Source: CANLDA01 sp964021645 (GTDB lineage: Bacteria; Pseudomonadota; Alphaproteobacteria; Rhodobacterales; Rhodobacteraceae). From it: a stretch of DNA of 64,000 nt. Positions 24,512 through 32,737 of the stretch are shown here, piece after piece (positions within the stretch are counted from its first letter, which is position 1; each line of letters starts with the position of its first letter). The stretch is from positions 1-64,000 of the forward strand of contig CAXIAD010000002.1 in assembly GCA_964021645.1 (NCBI GenBank), given 5' to 3'. Under the pieces are notes generated by a model. That model had not been told where the DNA came from, did no database searches, and saw nothing but the letters and a program-made list of their open reading frames with translations. The translations under genes and the position numbers were made by a program.

Positions 24512-25654
24512 TTATTGCCCCAACGCTTGTGTAAGGTCATCAATCAAATCGCCTACATCCTCGATCCCGACAGATATACGCAACAATGTCTCGGGGATGC
24601 CGGTGTGGGGTTCAATAGTGTGGCGATGCTCCACCAAGCTTTCGACGCCACCAAGCGAAGTTGCCCGGTGAAACAGATTGAGGCGTCCCGCAACCCGCAG
24701 AGCATCCTCACCCGTGCCTTTTACCAAAAACGAGAGCAGGCACCCGTAACCGTCCCTCATCTGTTTGGTGGCGATCTCATGACCGCTGTGGCTGGGAAGT
24801 CCGGGATAAAACACATCTGTCACAGCAGCGTGTTCCGTAAGAAACTGCGCGATCTTCATCGCGTTACGACTCATCCGGTCAACGCGCAGAGGCAGCGTCC
24901 GCATGCCACGCACCATCAGCCATGCCTCAAACGGACCCATCACTGAACCAGCATCATTGCGCTCGGCAACAATGCTTTCCCAGATTGGCGAAATTTCACG
25001 AACACTGAGAACGCCACCCAAAACATCAGAATGCCCGTTGATCACCTTGGTTGCGGAATGCATCACAATATCCGCACCCAGCGCTAATGGTTGACAAAGA
25101 ACGGGAGAGGCCGCCGTGGCATCCACGATCAATATTGCCTCGGCCTCATGTGCAATGCTCGCAGAAACAATGATGTCTGTTGTTTTTAGCCACGGATTTG
25201 ACGGTGTTTCAATAAATACCAAATCCACAGGCCCGCTGCCACATACCGCTCGCAGAGCCTCTGCATCACTTGCATCAACTTCGTGCAGTGTAATCTGACG
25301 ACGGGTGCAAAATTCACGTAACCATTTTGTTGTGCCCCAATAGATATTGGATTGCACAACCACTGTGCCCCCTGTTGGTACCCATCGAAACGCAGCGGCG
25401 ATTGCAGCCATGCCGGAAGGAAATAGAAGCGTGTCAGCCGCGCCCTCCAACCCGCATAGAACCTGCTCGGCGATCCGCACTGGTTCATTGTGATACCGCA
25501 GGTACACATTGTCTGGATTTACCGGAGCATAATCGCGATCCCTGAGGTATGTCGTCGAGAGTTGGATTGCCGGCACCACACCACCGCTGGCGGCGTCAAC
25601 AGATCCAGCAGCCTGAGCGGCCAGCGTTGCGGGTTTCACTGTCTTAGGGTCCAT
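24512..25654 (-). CDS. Cys/Met-metabolism PLP enzyme (cystathionine gamma-synthase/lyase family)
   Basis: About 380 residues of the trans-sulfuration family (cystathionine gamma-synthase, beta- and gamma-lyases). The PLP-binding lysine is in MHSATKVINGHSDVLGGVL; the usual form is SxTKyxxGHsD. The active-site region YLRYHNEPVRIAEQVLCGLEG, SGMAAIAAA and the C-terminal LRISVGIED follow the family order. A tyrosine in DRDYAP replaces some usual residues, so the exact reaction is open. The start is the ATG at 25654, set by GGAGG 5 bases upstream. Confidence 0.85.
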   Translation of the reverse strand: MDPKTVKPATLAAQAAGSVDAASGGVVPAIQLSTTYLRDRDYAPVNPDNVYLRYHNEPVRIAEQVLCGLEGAADTLLFPSGMAAIAAAFRWVPTGGTVVVQSNIYWGTTKWLREFCTRRQITLHEVDASDAEALRAVCGSGPVDLVFIETPSNPWLKTTDIIVSASIAHEAEAILIVDATAASPVLCQPLALGADIVMHSATKVINGHSDVLGGVLSVREISPIWESIVAERNDAGSVMGPFEAWLMVRGMRTLPLRVDRMSRNAMKIAQFLTEHAAVTDVFYPGLPSHSGHEIATKQMRDGYGCLLSFLVKGTGEDALRVAGRLNLFHRATSLGGVESLVEHRHTIEPHTGIPETLLRISVGIEDVGDLIDDLTQALGQ

Positions 25655-25743
25655 ACTGGCCTCCATTCATGCCACTCAATCTGTGCCTGATCCGCGAATA
25701 GTTGCAATAGCCAAACCCACCCGAAGTGGTGTAAAGCGCTGTC

Positions 25744-26298
25744 ATGTCCAAACTTATCCTGTTCAACAAACCCTTTGATGTGTTGTCGCAATTCACCGAC
25801 AAAGGCACAGATGGAAGCACGCGCCAAACCCTGTCGGCCTTTATTGACGTGCCTAGGGTTTATGCTGCGGGGCGGTTGGACCGTGATAGCGAGGGCCTAT
25901 TACTCTTGACGGATGATGGCAAATTGCAAAGCCAAATCGCCGACCCCAAAAACAAGATGTCCAAAACATATTGGGCGCAGGTCGAGGGGGTTCCCTCTGA
26001 CGAAGCCCTGCATCAATTGCAGAATGGTGTCATGTTGAAAGACGGTAAAACCCGCCCCGCCAAGGCGCGACGCATTCAACCGCCTGCCAATCTATGGCCC
26101 CGGACGCCGCCGATTCGCGTGCGTAAATCCGTGCCTGACAGTTGGATAGAATTGACCCTGACGGAGGGGAAAAACCGTCAGGTTCGGCGCATGACAGCCG
26201 CAGTTGGTCACCCGACATTGCGGTTAATCAGATACCGCATCGGGTCATGGACACTTGACGGTTTGGAAAATGGGGCATGGCTGGAAACCACGAGTTGA
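25744..26298 (+). CDS. rluE: 23S rRNA pseudouridine synthase RluE-type
   Basis: A 184-residue RsuA/RluE-family pseudouridine synthase. The opening LILFNKPFDVLSQFTD and the catalytic block YAAGRLDRDSEGLLLLTDDG with the nucleophilic Asp are diagnostic, and the late LTEGKNRQVRRMTAAVGHPTLRLIRYRIG completes the fold. There is no S4 domain, which fits RluE (modifies 23S position 2457 in E. coli) rather than RsuA. Confidence 0.9.
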   Translation: MSKLILFNKPFDVLSQFTDKGTDGSTRQTLSAFIDVPRVYAAGRLDRDSEGLLLLTDDGKLQSQIADPKNKMSKTYWAQVEGVPSDEALHQLQNGVMLKDGKTRPAKARRIQPPANLWPRTPPIRVRKSVPDSWIELTLTEGKNRQVRRMTAAVGHPTLRLIRYRIGSWTLDGLENGAWLETTS

Positions 26299-26449
26299 CA
26301 GTTTTAATGTGTCTTTCACACCGCGTTTTCGAATGAAAATTGGGCTGGCAAACCTGTTGCTTCCCCTCTTGATCTGCCCAACATATAGTGCGCATAACAC
26401 AGTCCTAGCGAACAACGCTTAGGCGAAACAACGGGCGGGAACGGCTGAT

Positions 26450-27259
26450 ATGGCACATATTATTGTCGTGGGTAACGAAAAGGGTGGCGCAGGCAAATCG
26501 ACGATGTCGATGCATGTGGCAACAGCCCTTGCGCGTATGGATCATAAGGTCGGCGTGCTGGATCTGGATTTACGTCAACGCACCTTTGGCCGGTATGTCG
26601 AAAACCGCGCGGCGTTTTGCGAAAAAATCGGTGTCACCCTGCCCGGCCCGACATATCACGAGCTGCCCGAAATTGACCCTGCCAGCGTGGCCGAGGGCGA
26701 AAACATCTATGACTTGCGTCTGTCCGAAGCCGTGGCCGCATTGGAACCGGATTGCGATTTCATTCTCATTGATTGTCCCGGTTCTCACACGCGTTTGAGC
26801 CAAGTGGCGCATTCGTTGGCTGACACGCTGATCACCCCGTTAAACGACAGTTTTGTAGATTTCGACCTTTTGGCGCGCATTGACGCGGAAGGCGACAAAA
26901 TTCTTGGTCCCTCAGTTTATTCTGAAATGGTCTGGAGTGCGCGGCAATTACGAGCGCAAGCCGGTCTGAAACCCATCGATTGGATTGTTTTGCGCAACCG
27001 GATGGGGGCACAGCAGATGGTAAACAAGGAAAAGATGGGTAAGGCTCTAGACCACCTTGCCAAGCGGATCGGGTTTCGCGTTGCCCCTGGATTTAATGAG
27101 AGGGTGATTTTCCGCGAATTGTTCCCGCGCGGCCTGACCTTGCTGGATCTTAAAGATATCGGTGTGAAACAACTGAACATCTCGAATGTTGCTGCTCGTC
27201 AGGAATTGCGCGATCTGATAAAGTCGTTGAAATTGCCGGGCGTCACGGTAGATTTCTAA
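26450..27259 (+). CDS. mipZ: Division-plane positioning ATPase MipZ
   Basis: A 269-residue ParA/MinD-family ATPase. The deviant Walker A is GNEKGGAGKSTMSMH at residues 8-22, switch II is FILIDCPGSHTRLS, and the overall layout is that of MipZ, which binds ParB at the origin and keeps FtsZ away from the poles in alphaproteobacteria. MipZ is essentially restricted to this class, supporting the taxonomic reading. It is a single gene. Confidence 0.93.
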   Translation: MAHIIVVGNEKGGAGKSTMSMHVATALARMDHKVGVLDLDLRQRTFGRYVENRAAFCEKIGVTLPGPTYHELPEIDPASVAEGENIYDLRLSEAVAALEPDCDFILIDCPGSHTRLSQVAHSLADTLITPLNDSFVDFDLLARIDAEGDKILGPSVYSEMVWSARQLRAQAGLKPIDWIVLRNRMGAQQMVNKEKMGKALDHLAKRIGFRVAPGFNERVIFRELFPRGLTLLDLKDIGVKQLNISNVAARQELRDLIKSLKLPGVTVDF

Positions 27260-27342
27260 TCCACTCGCACAGGTTTCCGGACTGGTTGCCCGACCTAGGC
27301 ACCAAGCCGGTTCCCAATAATTTGCTTTGGAACAGCTAGAGG

Positions 27343-28218
27343 TTAGCCCGATGCAGCTGCTTTGCGTCGGCGCATCATCACCACCAGATTGGACAGCACT
27401 AGGGCGGAGACCACCACGCCTCCCCCTGCCAAGGCCCATGCGCCGGGATCTTCGCCAACGATGGCCCATGCCAACAAAGGGGCCAGAACGCTTTCTAACA
27501 AGATCAACAACGCCACTTCTGCGGAGGTGATGTAGCGCGGCCCCAACGCAAGGCATGTGGCACTAAGAATAATGAACCCGCCATGGACCAAGACCAACCA
27601 CATCTGATCTACGGGCACCATCAAGGGATCAACAAAGGGCCATAACACCAAAGCCGCCCCGATATAGGCGATAGGAACCGCAGGCACCATGGACACATCA
27701 CGCACACGCCGTGCTGCCGTTAATCCGGCCGCAAATGTCGCCGAAACAGCAAGTGCCACAAGATCGCCGACCCACCAAGAATTCTGCGATTCACCAGATC
27801 CATAGGCGATAATTGCAAGCCCGCAGAAAACCGCCGCCATCGTGACGATCATTCGCGGACTAATCGGTTCTTTGAGGAAAATTCGGCTATAGATTGAGGC
27901 GAAAACCGGCATAGATGCGATGATAAACACAACATTTGCGATACTTGTCAGCCCAACCGCAACGATGAACAATGTGCCGCTAATGCCCAGCGTAATCACA
28001 TATATCACGCCATAGCGTCCCGTTTGCTTCAGGGCGCGAAACGGCGCGCGCCCTTGCAATGCCAATACCCCAATCAGAATACCAACCCCAGACAGCATGC
28101 CGCGCCAAAATGCGATCACCAAAGGATCGGCATCTATCAATCGTACAAACAAGGAATCCGGCACAACCAACAATGTGCCAACAGTTGTAATCAATAGACC
28201 TTTGGAATGTGTATTCAT
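27343..28218 (-). CDS. DMT/EamA family transporter
   Basis: A 291-residue carrier with ten predicted helices in two EamA repeats and a short basic C-terminus (MMRRRKAAASG). The GTLLVVPDSLFVRLIDADPLVIAFWRGMLSG start is typical for the family. The substrate is unknown. It is convergent with mipZ and lies behind the MarR gene on the same strand, with a 115-base gap, so co-transcription with marR is possible but not certain. Confidence 0.85.
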   Translation of the reverse strand: MNTHSKGLLITTVGTLLVVPDSLFVRLIDADPLVIAFWRGMLSGVGILIGVLALQGRAPFRALKQTGRYGVIYVITLGISGTLFIVAVGLTSIANVVFIIASMPVFASIYSRIFLKEPISPRMIVTMAAVFCGLAIIAYGSGESQNSWWVGDLVALAVSATFAAGLTAARRVRDVSMVPAVPIAYIGAALVLWPFVDPLMVPVDQMWLVLVHGGFIILSATCLALGPRYITSAEVALLILLESVLAPLLAWAIVGEDPGAWALAGGGVVVSALVLSNLVVMMRRRKAAASG

Positions 28219-28333
28219 TTGCCATCAGTCACGCTAATGCGCCCTAATGTAAACTCTATCAGCGACAATGTTGTGGTTCCTATGACGGGAATGGACGTAG
28301 GTCGGACAAAGAAGAGGCCTGACGCTCTCGTCT

Positions 28334-28795
28334 CTATTCCAGCCCGGCTTCCAAACCGCCTTCTATTCCGGCCAAACGCGTTAACATCATGCGCAGCAAT
28401 GCTACCTCACCGGTTGTGAAATATGCCGCAAGTTTTTCATCGTAGGTTTTGGCAACAGCAATCAGATCAACATAGGCCGTCTGACCCGCAGATGTCAGAG
28501 ATAGGAGCTCTACTCGGCGATCTGTTTCACTGCGTTCTCGTTTCAAAAATCGCCGATCAACCAATTTCTGCACCGCGCGACTAACCTTAGTTTTATGGAT
28601 TTTTGCGCGAACTACGATGTCTGTCGCAGTCAGAGGGCCATAGTTCCCGATTTGGAACAAAACCCTCCACTCAGTGCGCAGCATGCCATATCTGTTTTTA
28701 TATTCCTTTTGAAACATCAGGCTGCTTTCTTCGGATGCCTGATTCAGCAAATAGGGAAGAAATACTCTCGGATCGAACGAATCTTTTTCTTGCAT
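28334..28795 (-). CDS. MarR-family regulator, probable controller of the homogentisate operon
   Basis: About 153 residues with the MarR dimerisation helices and a winged helix (YGPLTATDIVVRAKIHKTKVSRAVQKLVDRRFLKRERSETDRRVELLSLT). The wing motif SETDRR is typical. It is divergent from hmgA and close enough (86 bases) to share its operators. MarR proteins next to hmgA usually repress the cluster until homogentisate or a related phenolic acid binds (inference by family). The start at 28795 has AGAGAGG upstream; the longer form from 28840 lacks a signal. Confidence 0.83.
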   Translation of the reverse strand: MQEKDSFDPRVFLPYLLNQASEESSLMFQKEYKNRYGMLRTEWRVLFQIGNYGPLTATDIVVRAKIHKTKVSRAVQKLVDRRFLKRERSETDRRVELLSLTSAGQTAYVDLIAVAKTYDEKLAAYFTTGEVALLRMMLTRLAGIEGGLEAGLE

Positions 28796-28814
28796 TTTGT
28801 GACCTCTCTGCTTG

Positions 28815-28849
28815 TTAGTTACAAAAACAACCATTACCAACGCAACTAA
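28815..28849. promoter_or_regulatory. Inverted repeat between marR and hmgA
   Basis: TTAGTT (28815-28820) and AACTAA (28844-28849) are arms of an imperfect element spaced by 23 bases in an AT-rich divergent promoter. A longer GTTAGTTAC is on the left side. It is a candidate MarR operator. Confidence 0.35.
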
Positions 28850-28881
28850 ATTCGGAGAATTCTTTTAGAAAGGCGTGCCCC

Positions 28882-30243
28882 ATGACACAATCGACGCATC
28901 CCACTCGAATGCAGATGGCCCCTTCGTTGGCAGGCCCCCATCAGGGTTACATGTCAGGTTTCGGCAATGACTATGAGACTGAGGCGCTGCCAGATGCCCT
29001 GCCACAGGGCATGAATTCTCCGCAGAAATGCAACTATGGTCTTTACGGAGAACAGTTATCTGGCACGGCCTTTACCGCGCCTAGCCATCAAAATGAGCGT
29101 ACTTGGTGCTATCGCATCCGCCCGTCGGTTAAGCACAGCCATCGCTATACCAAGATCGACATGCCGCTGTGGAAATCCGCACCCAATGTAGACCCAGATG
29201 TCATCAGCTTAGGGCAATATCGCTGGGATCCGCTACCACATGCGGACGAAAAGCTGACCTTTGTGACCGGCATGCGCACTATGACAACTGCGGGGGATGT
29301 GAACACACAGGTCGGCATGGCCACCCACATCTATCTGGCCACTGAAAGCATGGTTGATGACTATTTCTTTTCAGCCGATTCAGAGCTGTTGGTTGTTCCT
29401 CAAGAGGGTGTGCTGCGGTTTTCAACCGAGCTTGGCGTCATCGACATTGCCCCTCAGGAGATTGCCATTATTCCACGCGGTTTGGTGTACCGGGTTGAAG
29501 TGCTGGAAGGCCCTGCGCGCGGTTTTGTTTGTGAAAACTATGGGCAAAAATTTGAATTGCCCGGTCGCGGTCCCATCGGGGCCAACTGCATGGCCAACCC
29601 GCGTGATTTCAAAGCCCCGGTTGCGGCCTATGAGGATCGTGAGGTTCCCTCAACTGTGACGATCAAATGGTGTGGACAGTTTCATGTGACTGAAATCGGT
29701 CATTCGCCTTTGGATGTTGTCGCATGGCATGGCAACTATGCGCCGGTAAAATACGACCTAAAAACGTATTGCCCGGTTGGGGCGATCTTGTTTGATCACC
29801 CCGATCCATCCATCTTTACCGTGTTGACGGCACCATCGGGCCAACCCGGCACGGCCAACATCGATTTTGCGCTTTTCCGTGAGCGTTGGATGGTCGCTGA
29901 GGATACCTTTCGTCCCCCATGGTATCACAAAAACATCATGTCTGAGCTGATGGGTAACATCTATGGTCAGTATGACGCCAAGCCGCAGGGCTTTATTCCC
30001 GGTGGCATGTCTCTACACAACATGATGATACCCCATGGCCCAGATAAGAACGCCTTTGAGGGGGCTTCCAATGCTAATCTTGGTCCTGAAAAGCTCGACA
30101 ATACAATGTCGTTCATGTTTGAAACACGGTTCCCGCAGCATCTAACCGCCTTTGCTGCTAACGAGGCACCGTTACAGGACGACTACATTGACTGCTGGAC
30201 AGATATCGAAAAGAAATTTGACGGCACGCCAGGTAAAAAGTAA
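28882..30243 (+). CDS. hmgA: Homogentisate 1,2-dioxygenase
   Basis: A 453-residue cupin-type Fe(II) dioxygenase that opens homogentisate to maleylacetoacetate. The start YMSGFGNDYETEALPDALPQGMNSPQ is diagnostic, as are QVGMATHIYLAT, the PRGLVYRVE cupin strand and the iron-binding stretch FRPPWYHKNIMSELMGNIYGQYDAKPQGFIPGGMSLHNMMIPHGPD. Length matches the family. It leads the catabolic operon and its TAA overlaps the ATG of a 58-residue reading frame. Confidence 0.96.
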   Translation: MTQSTHPTRMQMAPSLAGPHQGYMSGFGNDYETEALPDALPQGMNSPQKCNYGLYGEQLSGTAFTAPSHQNERTWCYRIRPSVKHSHRYTKIDMPLWKSAPNVDPDVISLGQYRWDPLPHADEKLTFVTGMRTMTTAGDVNTQVGMATHIYLATESMVDDYFFSADSELLVVPQEGVLRFSTELGVIDIAPQEIAIIPRGLVYRVEVLEGPARGFVCENYGQKFELPGRGPIGANCMANPRDFKAPVAAYEDREVPSTVTIKWCGQFHVTEIGHSPLDVVAWHGNYAPVKYDLKTYCPVGAILFDHPDPSIFTVLTAPSGQPGTANIDFALFRERWMVAEDTFRPPWYHKNIMSELMGNIYGQYDAKPQGFIPGGMSLHNMMIPHGPDKNAFEGASNANLGPEKLDNTMSFMFETRFPQHLTAFAANEAPLQDDYIDCWTDIEKKFDGTPGKK

Positions 30244-30419
30244 TGGAGCTTATCGCGTCTATCTCAGTTATTGGTTGGGGCTTGATTATCGTAGCGATAC
30301 TTTGCCTCTGGCATCTGCCCAACCTTCTGAGGGGCGCGGGGAAATCCACATTCCCAGAGGAGGCACCGCCAGTGGGTGAACCCCCGGTCAATGTCGCGCC
30401 TAAAGATGCTAACCTCTAA
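30243..30419 (+). CDS. 58-residue predicted membrane peptide overlapping hmgA
   Basis: The ATG shares its A with the hmgA stop (TAATG), so translation would be coupled. The product starts MELIASISVIGWGLIIVAIL, giving one membrane helix (about residues 5-25), then a basic turn HLPNLLRGAGKS and a Pro/Glu-rich soluble tail (FPEEAPPVGEPPVNVAPKDA). It ends in TAA, 45 bases before fahA. The composition is protein-like and the hydrophobic-then-Pro-rich design is coherent. I do not recognise a family; a role in transport or anchoring within the homogentisate pathway is only a guess. Confidence 0.6.
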   Translation: MELIASISVIGWGLIIVAILCLWHLPNLLRGAGKSTFPEEAPPVGEPPVNVAPKDANL

Positions 30420-30464
30420 AAAATCACGGGATCTCATCCCACTGCACACTATTAAGGATACGAA

Positions 30465-31724
30465 ATGCCCCTGATGAAATCCTGGCTGGTTTCGGCCAAT
30501 GATGCCAATCACCCGTTTCCCCTCAACAACCTGCCCTATGGCGTCTTTTCTACTGCGCACGCCGAGCCGCGCTGCGGAGTCGCCATTGGTGACATGATCC
30601 TCGATATGCAAGCCGCTGAAGAAAGCGGCCTGATTGCCATGGCAGATTATGACCTGTTTGAGGTGCCTTGCTGGAATGATGTCATGGAAGAGGGCCCTGC
30701 CCTTTGGGCTGCATTGCGCGAGCGTCTGACTGCGCTTCTCGTTGAAGGTTCTGAAGAGCAAAATGCTGTTGAACAGGTACTCGTCCCCATGGATGATGTC
30801 GAGCTACATTTGCCCTTGGCAGTCAGCGAATACACCGATTTTTACGCTGGTATGCAGCACGCCAAAAACATGGGTTCGATTCTACGTGGCTCACCCGATC
30901 TGCCTGCCAACTGGCTGCATATCCCCATCGGATACAATGGTCGCGCCTCTTCGGTTGTTGTCTCAGGCACGCCGATCCACCGTCCCAACGGGCAAACAAA
31001 GGCACCCGATGCAGAGATGCCCAGCTTTGGCCCATCAAAGCGTTTGGATATCGAGCTTGAACTGGGGGCCATTGTGGGCACCGGATCAGAGTTGGGCCAA
31101 CCCATCACCGTAGATGAGGCCGATGCCATGATCTTTGGCTATGTGCTGCTAAATGATTGGTCTGCACGTGACATTCAGGGATGGGAATATCAACCGCTTG
31201 GCCCGTTTCAAGGCAAGGCATTTGGCACCTCTATTTCACCGTGGATCGTAACCGCCGCAGCTTTGGATCAGTTCCGCACCTCTACGCCGCCGCGCGAAAA
31301 GGAATTGCTGCCCTATCTAAATGGCACGAAAGACGGCCTCTATGACATCAATCTTGAGGTTCTAATGCAGCCTGAAGGGGCGGCAACAGCGACCTCGATA
31401 TCCAAAACCAACTATAGCCGCATGTATTACTCAGCAGCGGAACAGCTGTGCCATCACGCGATCGGTGGTTGTGAAATGAATGCTGGCGATCTTTTGGGGT
31501 CGGGCACCATTTCTGGCCCAACTCGCGATGAGTTCGGCTCTTTGCTGGAGCTCAGCTGGGCCGGTCGCGAGCCCTTTACGCTAGAGACTGGTGAAGTTCG
31601 CAGTTTCATTGAGGACGGCGACACTCTCACTCTGCGCGGCCATGCCCAAGGTGACGGGTTCCGCGTCGGCTTTGGCGATTGCTCCGGCACCATCCTTCCT
31701 GCCCACGATTGGCCCAAACAATAA
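30465..31724 (+). CDS. fahA: Fumarylacetoacetase
   Basis: A 419-residue FAH enzyme that splits fumarylacetoacetate into fumarate and acetoacetate. The catalytic metal/His region YTDFYAGMQHAKNMGSILRG is complete, with HIPIGYNGRASSVVVSGTPI, DIELELGAIVG and MIFGYVLLNDWSARDIQGWEYQPLGPFQGKAFGTSISPW in the expected order. The first ATG (30465) gives MPLMKSWLVSANDANHPF, the family start. Confidence 0.96.
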   Translation: MPLMKSWLVSANDANHPFPLNNLPYGVFSTAHAEPRCGVAIGDMILDMQAAEESGLIAMADYDLFEVPCWNDVMEEGPALWAALRERLTALLVEGSEEQNAVEQVLVPMDDVELHLPLAVSEYTDFYAGMQHAKNMGSILRGSPDLPANWLHIPIGYNGRASSVVVSGTPIHRPNGQTKAPDAEMPSFGPSKRLDIELELGAIVGTGSELGQPITVDEADAMIFGYVLLNDWSARDIQGWEYQPLGPFQGKAFGTSISPWIVTAAALDQFRTSTPPREKELLPYLNGTKDGLYDINLEVLMQPEGAATATSISKTNYSRMYYSAAEQLCHHAIGGCEMNAGDLLGSGTISGPTRDEFGSLLELSWAGREPFTLETGEVRSFIEDGDTLTLRGHAQGDGFRVGFGDCSGTILPAHDWPKQ

Positions 31725-31755
31725 CGACTAGCCCATAAAACAAGGAACTAATCCT

Positions 31756-32706
31756 ATGGCAAAAGCATTTGCATCTCAGGGCGACATGTCCGAGAAAAAC
31801 ATCTCTTTCACCGAAATTGGCGAAGGGCTGTACGCCTTTACCGCTGAGGGAGACCCCAACTCCGGCGTTATCATCGGAGATGACAGCGTGATGATCATTG
31901 AGGCACAGGCCACTCCACGCCTTGCCAATAAGGTGATCGAATGTGTGCGCACTGTAACTGATAAACCCATCACCCATGTCGCGTTGACCCACTATCATGC
32001 TGTGCGGGTGCTGGGTGCCTCTGCTTTTGGAGCCAACCAGATTATCATGGGGGATGCTGCCCGTGCGATGGTTGTTGAGCGCGGCCAAGAAGATTGGGAC
32101 AGCGAATTTCAGCGTTTTCCGCGCCTGTTTGAGGGCCATGAATCCATCCCCGGCCTGACATATCCCACCACCACGTTCTCAGAGGATATGACGATCTATC
32201 TTGGAAATCGCCGGGTTGATTTGATGCACCTAGGCCGCGCGCATACTGCTGGCGATATCGTCATTCATGTTCCCGACCAAAATGTGATGTTCACAGGTGA
32301 CATCGTTGAGTATCACTCTGCTTGCTATTGCGGTGATGGTCATTTCGGCGATTGGGGCAATACCTTGGATAACATCGCCGCCTTTGATGTCGATGCCATT
32401 GCACCAGGCCGCGGTAACGCGATTATCGGCAAGGAAATGGTCCACGCTGCGATCGAAAATACCCGTGATTTCGTCGAAAGCACCTATCGTCCCGCTGCCC
32501 GAGTGGCTGCCCGCAATGGCACCCTAAAAGAAGCGTGGGATGCCGTACGCGCCGAATGTGATCCCAAGTTCAACGAGTATGCCATCTATGAGCATTGCCT
32601 GCCTTTCAATGTCGCGCGCGCCTTTGACGAGGCACGTGGTATTGACACCCCTCGCATCTGGACCGCCGAACGTGATCTGGAAATGTGGGCAGCGCTGCAA
32701 GGCTAA
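31756..32706 (+). CDS. Metallo-beta-lactamase-fold protein with altered metal site
   Basis: A 316-residue MBL-fold protein between fahA and the flavoprotein gene. The usual T-H-x-H-x-D-H box reads THYHAVR (residues 78-84), so His79 and His81 remain but Asp is Val and the last His is Arg. His163 (RAHTAGD) and Asp182 (TGDIVEY) remain; the last site, usually PGHG, is PGRG (Arg219). Site 1 could therefore hold one metal, while site 2 is lost. The substitutions match what I recall of MBL proteins next to hmg genes, so they are probably conserved. A hydrolase or isomerase step on a pathway thioester, lactone or conjugate is possible. Confidence 0.8.
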   Translation: MAKAFASQGDMSEKNISFTEIGEGLYAFTAEGDPNSGVIIGDDSVMIIEAQATPRLANKVIECVRTVTDKPITHVALTHYHAVRVLGASAFGANQIIMGDAARAMVVERGQEDWDSEFQRFPRLFEGHESIPGLTYPTTTFSEDMTIYLGNRRVDLMHLGRAHTAGDIVIHVPDQNVMFTGDIVEYHSACYCGDGHFGDWGNTLDNIAAFDVDAIAPGRGNAIIGKEMVHAAIENTRDFVESTYRPAARVAARNGTLKEAWDAVRAECDPKFNEYAIYEHCLPFNVARAFDEARGIDTPRIWTAERDLEMWAALQG

Positions 32707-32737
32707 GTCGTAACACGAACCAATCCGGAGCCGAGCT

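Noticed and set aside
27260..27342. GTTCC...GGAAC inverted repeat between mipZ and the DMT gene
   Set aside because: Five-base arms with a 15-base loop are too weak to distinguish from chance.
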